From the NCBI RefSeq assembly GCF_000721175.1, contig NZ_JOEZ01000002.1:1-64000 (forward strand): a stretch of 64,000 nucleotides of DNA, written 5' to 3'. Under the pieces are notes generated by a model, which was not told the origin of the DNA, made no database searches, and saw nothing but the letters and a program-made list of their open reading frames with translations. Both the position numbers and the translations under genes were made by a program. The DNA is from Streptomyces anulatus. GTDB lineage: Bacteria; Actinomycetota; Actinomycetes; Streptomycetales; Streptomycetaceae. Of the stretch, positions 34,448-42,944 are shown one piece after another (within the stretch, counting starts at the first letter, position 1; each line of letters starts with the position of its first letter).

Positions 34448-35506
34448 ATGTCCGACACCCCCGCACGACTGCTGAAGCTGCTGTCGTTCCTCCAGACCCC
34501 GCGCGAGTGGCCGGGCGGTGAGCTGGCCGAGCGGCTCGATGTCAGTCCACGCACGATCCGCCGCGATGTCGACCGGCTGCGCGACCTGGGCTACCCGGTC
34601 GAGGCCTCACGCGGCTCGGTGGGCGGATACCGCCTGGTCGCGGGCGCCGCCATGCCTCCCCTCCTGCTGGACGACGAGGAGGCGGTGGCCATCGCGGTGG
34701 GGCTGCGGGCCGGGGCGGGGCACGCGATCGAGGGCGTCGACGAGGCCTCCGTACGGGCGCTGGCCAAGCTGGAGCAGGTGCTCCCTTCGCGGCTGCGGCA
34801 CCGGGTCTCCGCGCTCCAGAACGCCACGGTGCCGCTGACCCGGGGCGACGGCGCCACCATCGACCCGCGGACCCTGACGACGCTGGCTTCGGCCTCCACC
34901 GGCCGGGAGCGGCTGAGGTTCGCGTACCGCAGCGGCGACGGCACCCGGACGAAGCGGCAGGTCGAGCCGTACCGGCTGGTGAGCACCGGGCAGCGCTGGT
35001 ACCTGGTGGCGTACGACGTCGACCGGGAGGACTGGCGTACGTTCCGGGTGGACCGGGTCGGAGAGCCGTACGCGACGGGGGCCCGCTTCGCGCCGAGGCC
35101 GCTGCCCGTCGACGGTGTGGGGGGCGACGCGAGGAGCGGCGGCGGGGACGCGGCGAGGTTCTTGGCGCGCTCGATGAGGCGGATGCAGCCGGAACTGCGC
35201 CTCGATGTGTGGTTCGGGGCGCCGGCGGAGTTCGTGGCGGCGCGGCTGCCCGCGCATCTCGGGGCGCCTGAGCCGGACGGGGAGGGCGGCTGCCGGCTGC
35301 GGTCCTCGTGTACCGACTCGCCCGAGTGGGTGGCGCTGCGGCTGGCGTTGGTGGACTGCGAGTTCTCCGTGCGGGGGCCGTCGCAGCTGGTGGCGCACCT
35401 GGAGAGTCTCGGGGCCCGGCTGTCCCGCGCCGCCCTGCCCCTGGGGCAGGGCCACCCGGCGGCTGCCCCGCACCAGGGACCGGAGCAGGGGCCGGAACAG
35501 GGATGA
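34448..35506 (+). CDS. HTH-WYL (DeoR-like) transcriptional regulator
   Basis: About 352 residues. The N-terminal HTH_11 domain is LLSFLQTPREWPGGELAERL with DVSPRTIRRDVDRLRDLGYP. A WYL domain follows (RQVEPYRLVSTGQRWYLVAY, with a DxxR-type FRVDRVGE), and then a WCX-like C-terminus. WYL proteins sense nucleotides or other ligands and often repress a neighbouring gene, here the DHA2 transporter. ATG 34448 is preferred over GTG 34427, which would overlap the operator region. Confidence 0.87.
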   Translation: MSDTPARLLKLLSFLQTPREWPGGELAERLDVSPRTIRRDVDRLRDLGYPVEASRGSVGGYRLVAGAAMPPLLLDDEEAVAIAVGLRAGAGHAIEGVDEASVRALAKLEQVLPSRLRHRVSALQNATVPLTRGDGATIDPRTLTTLASASTGRERLRFAYRSGDGTRTKRQVEPYRLVSTGQRWYLVAYDVDREDWRTFRVDRVGEPYATGARFAPRPLPVDGVGGDARSGGGDAARFLARSMRRMQPELRLDVWFGAPAEFVAARLPAHLGAPEPDGEGGCRLRSSCTDSPEWVALRLALVDCEFSVRGPSQLVAHLESLGARLSRAALPLGQGHPAAAPHQGPEQGPEQG

Positions 35507-35610
35507 GCCCCGACGCCGGGGGGGGTGGGCGCCGGGGCTCAGCTCAGGGACCGGTGAAAACCGGTCGGGTGACCGGAACGACCCGGTCGGTCAGCCGGTG
35601 CGAACCGGCT
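35504..35610. terminator. Cluster of four hairpins between convergent WYL and hrdD genes
   Basis: In order: 35504-35541 (TGAGCCCCG-A-CGCC/GGCG-C-CGGGGCTCA), 35549-35566 (GACCGGT-GAAA-ACCGGTC), 35571-35588 (GACCGG/CCGGTC, six-base loop) and 35593-35610 (AGCCGGT-GCGA-ACCGGCT). Two have GNRA tetraloops. They serve as bidirectional terminators. Confidence 0.75.
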
Positions 35611-35636
35611 TGATGGGGAGATTACGGGTTATTGGC

Positions 35637-36638
35637 TCACGCCGCAGCGTCAAAGCCCGTGTCGTGAGCCATTCGCTTCAATTCGAGCAGTGCGTGCTTC
35701 TCTATCTGGCGGATCCGCTCCCTCGTGAGGCCGTGCTGCTTGCCCACTTCGGTCAGGGTCCGCTCGCGCCCGTCCTCGATGCCGTACCGCATCTTGATGA
35801 TGGAGGCGGTCCTGTTGTCGAGCTTGCCGATCAGGTCCTCCAGCTCCTCGCTGCGGAGCAGGGACATCACCGACTGCTCGGGCGAGACGGCGGAGGTGTC
35901 CTCCAGGAGGTCGCCGAACTGGGTGTCGCCGTCGTCGTCCACGGACATGTTGAGGCTGACCGGGTCGCGGGCCCAGTCCAGGACGTTGCCCACACGCTCG
36001 GCGTTGGAGTCGAGCTCGGCGGCGATCTCCGTGTGCTCCGGGTCGCGCCCGTGCTCGCGGTTGAACTCGCGCTGGACCCGGCGGATCCGGCCGAGCTCCT
36101 CCACCAGGTGGACGGGGAGCCGGATCGTGCGGGACTGGTCGGCGATGGACCGGGTGATGGCCTGTCGGATCCACCAGGTCGCGTACGTGGAGAACTTGAA
36201 GCCCTTGGCGTAGTCGAACTTCTCGACCGCGCGCACCAGGCCCGCGTTGCCCTCCTGGATCAGGTCGAGCAGGGGGAGCCCCGCGCGCGGGTAGCGGCGG
36301 GCCACGGCGACGACGAGCCGGAGGTTGGAACGGATGAATATGTCCTTGGCGCGCTCGCCCTCGGCGACCAGCGCTTCCAGCTCCTCACGCTTCGCGTCAC
36401 CGGCGTCGCTCTCCACCTCGCCGTCGAGGATCTGCTGGGCGAAGACGCCCGCCTCGATGGTCTGGGAGAGGTCGACTTCCTTGGCGGCGTCGAGCAGCGG
36501 TGTGCGGGCGATCTCGTCCAGGTACATGCCGACCAGGTCGCGATCGGCGATTTCCCCGCCTCCGGCGCGAACACTGCTTGCCCGGCCGGTCCCACCGGAG
36601 GTGGTGGACGTACGTCGGGCGACGGCACGGGTTGCCAT
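35637..36638 (-). CDS. hrdD: Principal-like RNA polymerase sigma factor HrdD
   Basis: A 333-residue group 2 sigma-70 factor. Region 1.2 is DLVGMYLDEIARTPLLDAAK, and region 2 contains NLRLVVAVARRYPRAGLPLL, DLIQEGNAGL and KFSTYATWWIRQAI. Region 3 begins RTIRLPVHLVEEL, and the region 4.2 helix-turn-helix is LTEVGKQHGLTRERIRQIEK. The short N-terminus (no region 1.1) and MATRAVARR start match HrdD rather than HrdB. ATG 36638 has AAGGGAG upstream. Confidence 0.87.
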   Translation of the reverse strand: MATRAVARRTSTTSGGTGRASSVRAGGGEIADRDLVGMYLDEIARTPLLDAAKEVDLSQTIEAGVFAQQILDGEVESDAGDAKREELEALVAEGERAKDIFIRSNLRLVVAVARRYPRAGLPLLDLIQEGNAGLVRAVEKFDYAKGFKFSTYATWWIRQAITRSIADQSRTIRLPVHLVEELGRIRRVQREFNREHGRDPEHTEIAAELDSNAERVGNVLDWARDPVSLNMSVDDDGDTQFGDLLEDTSAVSPEQSVMSLLRSEELEDLIGKLDNRTASIIKMRYGIEDGRERTLTEVGKQHGLTRERIRQIEKHALLELKRMAHDTGFDAAA

Positions 36639-37335
36639 GCGTGCTCCCTTGCTGAGTAGGTCGCGACACCTTTCGGGTGCCCTGCATCCGATGGAAACAA
36701 CGACTGGAATCCGGACAGAATTCCCATGACGCATATTCACTTTCGTGATCATGCAGTACCCTGTCCGCCGCCGATTGCTGGATGCCGCTTCCGGATTCCG
36801 CCGGACGCGCAGGTCAGAGCCGTTGCCGGGGCGGCCCGGTCGCTTTCCGGCTCTCCGCCCGGGTACCCGGAATCAGCGCGCCCATGAGACGGCGCTCACA
36901 CACGCGCCCTCCTCTCCCCCACCTGGCCGCCCCGGCACCCAGAGGGCCGTGCTTACGCCGTGGAAGACGTGCCGGGTGGCGTTCGGGTTGCTCGGGGTGT
37001 CCGCGTCGTACCGGACCGAAGACTCCGGGCCTGGGGGCATCCGGACCGGAGCCCAGGGCAATGCGCGTGGGGCTGGGCCGCCTGCGCGGCGAGCGCCGCG
37101 GTCACCGCCGCCCGCGCGCCCCGTGAGGCGGCTCCGGTTCCGGTGTCGGCCGCGGGCGCTCCGGACGCCGGGGAGCTGTTCGCCGGGGCGGCGGCGCACC
37201 GTGGCGACCACACCGTCAGGTTCACCGACTCGGCTCTGGACGTGGGCGACGCTCGCCTTCTTCTCCGCCCGGCGCGCTGAACCCGCCGGTGTTCCGACCG
37301 GACCGCCGGCGGTCCGGGACGCCCTTGCGGCGCCC
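36639..37335. other. hrdD upstream region without a confident gene
   Basis: About 700 bases. The AT-richer stretch 36650-36780 should hold the hrdD promoter. A plus-strand frame, 36960-37280, reads as an Ala-rich protein with fair third-position bias in its second half only; it may be a small hypothetical gene, but I cannot support it further. Confidence 0.4.
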
Positions 37336-38118
37336 TCAGCCGAACTGCACCGAGCGCTTCGCCAGCCCCATCCAGAACCCGTCGATGACGCTCCGCCCTC
37401 GGTCCAGCTCGTCCTCGGCCGCGCCCAGCGTCACGAACAGCGGCGCGAAGTGCTCGGTGCGCGGGTGGGCCAGCTTTCCGGCCGGGGACGTGTGCTCGAA
37501 GTCGATCAGCGCGTCGACGTCCTGGGCCCGCAGCGCGCGGTCGCCCCAGTCGTCGAACTCCGCCGACCAGCCGGGAACCCCGCCGCCCTGGTGCCGCAGG
37601 GCGGCCAGGTTGTGCGTGAAGAAGCCGCTGCCGACGATGAGCACGCCCTCGTCGCGCAGCGGGGCGAGTCTGCGCCCGATGTCCATCAGCTTCTGCGGGT
37701 CGAGGGTCGGCAGGGAGATCTGGAGCACGGGGACGTCGGCGTCCGGGAACATCTCCACCAGCGGTACGTACGCCCCGTGGTCCAGGCCGCGGTCCGGGAT
37801 GTCCTGGACCGGCGTACCGGCGCCGCGCAGCAGCTTGCGGACGCTGTCGGCGAGCCCCGGCGCGCCGGGGGCCCCGTACCGCACCGCGTAATAGTGCTCG
37901 GGGAAGCCCCAGAAGTCGTACACGAGCGGCACGGTCGCGGTGGCTCCCAGCGCGAGCGGCGCCTCCTCCCAGTGGGCGGAGACCATCAGGATCGCGCGGG
38001 GGCGGGGCAGGCCCGCGGACCAGGCGGCGAGTTCGCCGGGCCAGACGGGATCGTCCGCCAGCGGCGGTGCGCCGTGCGAGAGGTAGAGAGCGGGCATCCG
38101 CTCCACGGTGGCTGTCAT
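37336..38118 (-). CDS. LigB-type extradiol ring-cleavage dioxygenase (4,5-DOPA dioxygenase family)
   Basis: A 260-residue protein. ALYLSHGAPPLADD, MVSAHWEEAPLALG, DRGLDHGAYVPLVEMFP and HFAPLFVTLGAA carry the histidines and acidic residues that bind the metal in YgiD/DODA enzymes. They open catechol rings, including DOPA; the natural bacterial substrate is often unknown. ATG 38118 has GGGGAG upstream. The divergent MarR gene may regulate it. Confidence 0.88.
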   Translation of the reverse strand: MTATVERMPALYLSHGAPPLADDPVWPGELAAWSAGLPRPRAILMVSAHWEEAPLALGATATVPLVYDFWGFPEHYYAVRYGAPGAPGLADSVRKLLRGAGTPVQDIPDRGLDHGAYVPLVEMFPDADVPVLQISLPTLDPQKLMDIGRRLAPLRDEGVLIVGSGFFTHNLAALRHQGGGVPGWSAEFDDWGDRALRAQDVDALIDFEHTSPAGKLAHPRTEHFAPLFVTLGAAEDELDRGRSVIDGFWMGLAKRSVQFG

Positions 38119-38298
38119 GGCACTCCCCATCCACTGGACGCGGACCCAGCGCGGCGGGCGCCGCGCTGGGCGCACCGGGCAAGGATCCGGTCACGAGTTC
38201 GTCCGAGCAGGAGTTCCCCGAGGTCATCCGGGGGATCGTTGTTCAGGGGCCCTGCGGAATTCCTTCGGATCCCCGGCGGGGACTCCCCGGGCAGGCTT

Positions 38299-38312
38299 CT
38301 TGAAACTTCAAG
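38299..38312. promoter_or_regulatory. CTTGAA-AC-TTCAAG palindrome, candidate MarR operator
   Basis: A perfect inverted repeat lies between the dioxygenase and the MarR gene. A related half-site, CTTTCAAG, lies near 38350 beside an AT-rich TAGTTAAAC stretch just before the MarR start. MarR proteins usually bind such TTGAA-type palindromes. Confidence 0.55.
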
Positions 38313-38370
38313 CTCCTACCCTTGGAGACCTTAGCCCTATCTAGTTAAACTTTCAAGAAAAGGTCGTACA

Positions 38371-38883
38371 GTGGAGTCCATGACCACGGCATCCACCAGC
38401 GCGCCGCGCTGGCTCACCGACGAGGAGCAGCACGCCTGGCGCGCCTATCTGCATGCCACCACGCTGCTGGAGGATCACCTCGACCGCCAGTTGCAGCGCG
38501 ATGCCGGTATGCCGCACATCTATTACGGGCTGCTCGTCCAGCTCTCCCAGGCCCCCCGCCGCCGGATGCGGATGACGGAGCTGGCCCGGAACGCGAAGAT
38601 CACCCGTTCCCGGCTCTCGCATGCCATCGCCCGGCTGGAGAAGAACGGCTGGGTGCGCCGCGAGGACTGCCCCTCGGACAAGCGCGGCCAGAACGCGGTG
38701 CTCACCGAGGACGGGCACGCGATGCTCCGCCGCTCGGCGCCGGGCCACGTCGAGGCCGTACGGCAGGCGATGTTCGACCGGCTCACGCCCGAGCAGGTGA
38801 GCAGCCTCGGGGAGATCATGCGGGTGCTCGCCACCGGTCTGGAGCCGGAGGGCACGGACGCGGACCTGCCCTGGCTCCGCTGA
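38371..38883 (+). CDS. MarR family transcriptional regulator
   Basis: A 170-residue winged-helix regulator. MRMTELARNAKITRSRLSHA and IARLEKNGWVRREDCPSDKR are the MarR helix-turn-helix and wing (DxRxxxVxLT-like). GTG 38371 has AAGG seven bases upstream; ATG 38380 is an alternative. It lies between the LigB dioxygenase (divergent) and a DHA2 transporter (convergent), either of which may be its target. Confidence 0.88.
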   Translation: MESMTTASTSAPRWLTDEEQHAWRAYLHATTLLEDHLDRQLQRDAGMPHIYYGLLVQLSQAPRRRMRMTELARNAKITRSRLSHAIARLEKNGWVRREDCPSDKRGQNAVLTEDGHAMLRRSAPGHVEAVRQAMFDRLTPEQVSSLGEIMRVLATGLEPEGTDADLPWLR

Positions 38884-38944
38884 GCTGTCGCCGAGCGGAA
38901 CCAGGGCAGGGGAACGACCGGGGGCGAGGAAGGGACCGCCGTCG

Positions 38945-40471
38945 TCAGTGGGCGACGACCGGGATCCTGAACTCCTCCTCGGCGTCCGCGTCGGACGCGC
39001 CGTCCGCTTCGCCGCCCGAGCCCGATCCGGGGCGGCCGGTGTTGATGAGGGCGATCGCGATGGCGGCCGCGGCGACGAGGATGCCGACCGCCCACCAGAT
39101 CGCGGCGGCGAAACCGCTGACCATGGCCTGAAGCTTCAGGAGCTCCGGGTCCGTGGCGCGGGCCGCGTGATCGGCGACGTACTCGGTGGTGGCGCCGGCG
39201 GCGATGGTGTTCAGCAGAGCGGTGCCGATGGCGCCGCCGACCTGCTGCGAGGTGTTGACCATCGCGGAGGCCACTCCCGCGTCACGCGGCTCGATGCCGT
39301 GCGTGGCCAGTGACATCGCCGGCATGAACGCCGTACCCATGCCGAGGCCGAGCAGCAGCATGCCGGGCAGGATGACGGACGCGTAGCTGGTGTTCAGGTC
39401 CAGCTGGGTCAGGAGCAGCATGCCGACCGCGGCGACCAGGAAGCCGGGGCCCATCAGCAGGCGCGGCGGGACCCGGGTCATCAGCCGGGTGCCGATCTGG
39501 GTGGAGCCGGTGATCATGCCCACGATCATGGGCATGAACGCGAAGCCGGTCCTGACCGGGGAGTAGCCCTTCACGACCTGGAGGTAGTAGGTCAGGAAGA
39601 GGAACAGCCCGAACATCGCGATGACGGCGAGACCCAGCGAGAGGTAGACCCCGCCCCGGTTGCGCTCGGTGAGGACGCGCAGCGGCAGCAGCGGCGACTT
39701 CACGCGGGCCTCGGTCACGACGAAGGCCAGCAGCAGTACGACGGCGGCGATGAACATCGAGACGGTCAGCGCGTCCGACCAGCCGGCGGACTCGGCGCGG
39801 GTGAAGCCGTACACCAGGGCGACCAGGCCGAGCGTGGAGAGCACGACGCCGGGGATGTCCAGCGGTGCGCGGTTGCGGGTGCCGGACGGCTCGCGGATGA
39901 CGAAGTACGCGCCCGCGGCGGCGACGACGGCGAACGGGATGTTGACGAAGAACGTCCAGCGCCAGTTCAGGTACTCGGTGAGGAAGCCGCCGAGGATCAG
40001 CCCGACCGCGCCACCGCCACCGGCGATGGCGCCGTAGATGCCGAACGCCTTGGCGCGCTCCTTGGCGTCGGTGAACATCACGGCGAGCAGGGAGAGGGCG
40101 GCCGGGGCGAGCAGGGCGCCGAAGACACCCTGGAGTGCCCGGGAGCCGAACATCATCGCCTCGTTCTGGGCGGCACCGCCGAGCGCGGAGGCCAGCGCGA
40201 AGCCGATCAGACCGACGACGAAGGTGCGCTTGCGTCCCCAGAGGTCGGCGATCCGGCCACCGAAGAGGAGGAGCCCGCCGAAGGCGAGGGCGTAGGCGGT
40301 GATGACCCACTGCTTGTTGCCTTCGGATATGCCGAGGTCGGTCTGGGCGGAGGGCAGTGCGATGTTCACGATGGTCGCGTCGAGGACGACCATCAGCTGG
40401 GCCAGCGCGATGAAGGCCAGCGCTTTCCAGCGGCTCGGATCGGGAAGGGCGGTGTCAGCCGTTCTTGACAT
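38945..40471 (-). CDS. DHA2-type MFS transporter
   Basis: A 508-residue 14-helix transporter. MVVLDATIVNIALPSAQTDL (motif D1), FGGRIADLWGRKRTFVVG (motif A) and SRALQGVFGALLAPAALSLL are typical of drug exporters of the EmrB/QacA type. ATG 40471 has AGGTGG nine bases upstream; GTG 40483 is an alternative. The adjacent TetR gene, on the same strand upstream, is the probable repressor. Confidence 0.88.
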   Translation of the reverse strand: MSRTADTALPDPSRWKALAFIALAQLMVVLDATIVNIALPSAQTDLGISEGNKQWVITAYALAFGGLLLFGGRIADLWGRKRTFVVGLIGFALASALGGAAQNEAMMFGSRALQGVFGALLAPAALSLLAVMFTDAKERAKAFGIYGAIAGGGGAVGLILGGFLTEYLNWRWTFFVNIPFAVVAAAGAYFVIREPSGTRNRAPLDIPGVVLSTLGLVALVYGFTRAESAGWSDALTVSMFIAAVVLLLAFVVTEARVKSPLLPLRVLTERNRGGVYLSLGLAVIAMFGLFLFLTYYLQVVKGYSPVRTGFAFMPMIVGMITGSTQIGTRLMTRVPPRLLMGPGFLVAAVGMLLLTQLDLNTSYASVILPGMLLLGLGMGTAFMPAMSLATHGIEPRDAGVASAMVNTSQQVGGAIGTALLNTIAAGATTEYVADHAARATDPELLKLQAMVSGFAAAIWWAVGILVAAAAIAIALINTGRPGSGSGGEADGASDADAEEEFRIPVVAH

Positions 40472-40646
40472 GGGTGCAGCCACCTAAGGACGTGCGAGGG
40501 CGCCGAGGCGTCGCGAAGTGGGCGTCGACGGTACGTGCTTGCGGTACGCGCGACGGGGTGAAGGTGCAGGTGAAGGCGGAGTGGGCCGGTGAGGCCGGGG
40601 ACTCTGAGGTCAGGACAGGGCCGGAAGGTTCAGGTAGGGGCGGCCG

Positions 40647-41354
40647 TCAGGGACGCCGCAGGTCCTCCAAGGTCGCCGGCGATCCGGGCAGTTCGGAGCG
40701 GGCCGGGGTCTCCAGCCCGTCCAGGAACAACTGCAGATGGCGGTGGGTGAACCGGTCGATGCCCTGACAGGCGATACCGGGGAGCGGCCGGGTGAGCTGG
40801 GAGAGGGCGACGAGTACGTCACCGACGGCGATGTCGGTACGCAGCCGCCCCGCGGACATGGCGCGCGCCACGAGCCCTTCGACGGCCTCTTCGAGGCGTC
40901 GGCGCTCGGCGAGCAGTTCGGGGTGGTCCTTGTCGAAGACGCCGGAGAGCATCGGGCACAGGGCGCCGATCCGCTCGTCGGCGGCCGCGTGCACGAAGCG
41001 GCTGAGCGCCGCGAACGGGTCGGACTCCGCGGCGACGGCCTCTTCGGCCCGGAGGGTGGTACGGGAGGTGACCGCGAGGACGACCTCGTGCGTGAGGGCG
41101 GCCCGGTCGGGGAAGTTCCGGTAGAGCGTGGCGTTGCCGACGCCCGCCCGGCGCGCGACGTCGTCCAGCGCCACGTCCGGCCCGAACTCGACGAACAGCT
41201 CACGTGCGGCCGCGATGATCCGCTCGCGGTTGCGCAGCGCGTCGGCCCGCGGACGGGCGGCGCGGCACTGCGCCGCCGGTGCGGTGCTCCCGGCAGCGTT
41301 CACGGCGGTGCTCCCAGCGGTATGCGCTGTGGCGTTCTCGGCGACGGTCTCCAC
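40647..41354 (-). CDS. TetR family transcriptional regulator
   Basis: A 235-residue protein with an Ala/Thr-rich leader of about 35 residues. The TetR helix-turn-helix follows (ERIIAAARELFVEFGPDVAL, DDVARRAGVGNATLYRNFPD). The C-terminal ligand domain includes LSRFVHAAADERIGALCPML. GTG 41354 follows a GGGGGA ribosome site. It lies just upstream of, and in line with, the DHA2 transporter. An 11-base inverted repeat upstream is a likely binding site. Confidence 0.88.
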   Translation of the reverse strand: METVAENATAHTAGSTAVNAAGSTAPAAQCRAARPRADALRNRERIIAAARELFVEFGPDVALDDVARRAGVGNATLYRNFPDRAALTHEVVLAVTSRTTLRAEEAVAAESDPFAALSRFVHAAADERIGALCPMLSGVFDKDHPELLAERRRLEEAVEGLVARAMSAGRLRTDIAVGDVLVALSQLTRPLPGIACQGIDRFTHRHLQLFLDGLETPARSELPGSPATLEDLRRP

Positions 41355-41427
41355 GACGACGTTTCCCCCTTCCCTCTGCACGGTCCCTCTGCGTAGCGGT
41401 CCGGCCCCCACGCGCAACCGGGGACCA

Positions 41428-41466
41428 TCTCCCCGTTTAGCGGGGACACGTATGCAAACGGGGAGA
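41428..41466. promoter_or_regulatory. 11-bp inverted repeat TCTCCCCGTTT-N17-AAACGGGGAGA
   Basis: Perfect arms lie in the divergent gap between the TetR gene and the M6 protease gene, about 75 bases before the TetR start. The 39-bp span suits a TetR dimer pair or a promoter-spanning operator. Confidence 0.65.
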
Positions 41467-41633
41467 GGATCCCCACTTATTTCCCGCCCCGCTGTGACCT
41501 GAGTCACTTCACTTCTGCGGGAAAACCCTCCGATCGGCGCACCCAGCGAGCGGCCCCGGACCGCCCGGCACAGGCTGATCGCCAGAGCGCAGTCAGGGGT
41601 CGGCCGACTGCCGCGGACCCCGAAGGCGCCCCT

Positions 41634-42911
41634 ATGCAGCAGCCCCGCCACCGGATACGCAGACACCGCCGCCCGGCCGCCCTGGCCGGAGCGACCGCGC
41701 TGGTCATAGCGGCCATGGCTTCGGCCAGCACCACCCTTCCCACCGCCGGCCGCGCCTCGGCGGGTCCGGCGGCCACCTCCCAGGACTCCGTGCTCGCCCC
41801 GTGCCGGATCTCCGCCACCATGGGCGTACAGATGTCCGAGGGTCTGCCGACCCCGCCCGGCTACGCCCGGTCGACCGGCGAGGTCAGGGCGCTCAACCTG
41901 ATGATCGACTTCCCGGACGCGGAAGGCACGGAACCCGCGACGGACCGGTACGCGGAGTTCTTCCCGCAGACCTCCGACTGGTTCAGGGCCAGCTCCTACG
42001 GCCGGCTCGTCTACCGGCCCGAGGCCCCCGTCAAGGACTGGCTGCGGATGCCGATGTCCTTCACGGAGTACGGGATAGAGCGCGGCTCACCGTTCGAGCC
42101 GGGCTACCGTCAGCTGGTGAAGGACATCGTCGCGGCCGCCGACCCCCGGGTCGACTTCTCCGCGTACGACCTGGTCAACGTCCTGGTCAGCCCGAACGCC
42201 GGCCCCTCCGCGCTGGACACCGTGCTCTCGGTGACCTTCTCCGGCAACGACGAGGCCCCGGAGGCGGACGGCGTCCCGCTCTCCAACACCTCGTTCGTCT
42301 ACAGCCGCCAGGACGACGGGTCGGGGTCGTACGCCGAGACCGGCTACCGCGTCCTGCCGCACGAGAACGGCCATGTCTTCGGGCTGCCCGACCTCTACAC
42401 GATGGAGGGCGGCGGCTCGGTGGGGCACTGGGACATCATGTCCGAGGACTGGGGCGCCAACAACGACTTCCTCGCCTGGCACAAGTGGAAGCTCGGCTGG
42501 CTCGACAACGAGCAGATCAGCTGCGCCTCGCAGCCCGGTGTCAGCGAGCACACGCTCGGCCCGCTGGCCACCGAGGGCGGCACCAAGCTCGCCTTCGTCC
42601 CGCTGAGCGCCCAGTCCGGCTACGCCGTGGAGGTGCGCACGGCGGCGGGCAACGACGAGGCGGTCTGCCGGCCCGGGGTGCTGATCTACAAGGTCAGCTC
42701 CGACGTGGACACCGGGCAGGGCCCGGTGTCCGTCGCCGACGCCACCGAGGACAGCGGCGGCTGCACCCGGCGCCCCAACGTGCACGCGGAACTGTCCGAC
42801 GCCCCGTTCCGCCCCGGCCAGACGTTCACCGACCGGGCCAACGGCGTACGGATATCCGTGCTGGACGAGGACGACGACGGGAACTACCGGATACGGGTCA
42901 CACGCCCGTGA
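41634..42911 (+). CDS. Secreted M6-family (immune inhibitor A-like) metalloprotease domain protein
   Basis: A 425-residue protein. Residues 1-45 are a signal peptide (HRIRRHRRPAALAGATALVI...ASA). The zinc site is HENGHVFGLPDLY, the HExGHxxGLPD form of M6 proteases. WDIMSEDWGANNDFLAWHKW is the usual downstream segment with the Met turn. These are extracellular endopeptidases. It lies divergent from the TetR gene. Confidence 0.88.
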   Translation: MQQPRHRIRRHRRPAALAGATALVIAAMASASTTLPTAGRASAGPAATSQDSVLAPCRISATMGVQMSEGLPTPPGYARSTGEVRALNLMIDFPDAEGTEPATDRYAEFFPQTSDWFRASSYGRLVYRPEAPVKDWLRMPMSFTEYGIERGSPFEPGYRQLVKDIVAAADPRVDFSAYDLVNVLVSPNAGPSALDTVLSVTFSGNDEAPEADGVPLSNTSFVYSRQDDGSGSYAETGYRVLPHENGHVFGLPDLYTMEGGGSVGHWDIMSEDWGANNDFLAWHKWKLGWLDNEQISCASQPGVSEHTLGPLATEGGTKLAFVPLSAQSGYAVEVRTAAGNDEAVCRPGVLIYKVSSDVDTGQGPVSVADATEDSGGCTRRPNVHAELSDAPFRPGQTFTDRANGVRISVLDEDDDGNYRIRVTRP

Positions 42912-42944
42912 GAGGTGCCGTCGCCGCCCGCACGGAGGCCCGGG

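Noticed and set aside
36745..38334. A 529-codon plus-strand frame across the hrdD upstream region and the LigB gene
   Set aside because: It is antisense to the dioxygenase gene for most of its length and Arg/Pro-rich.
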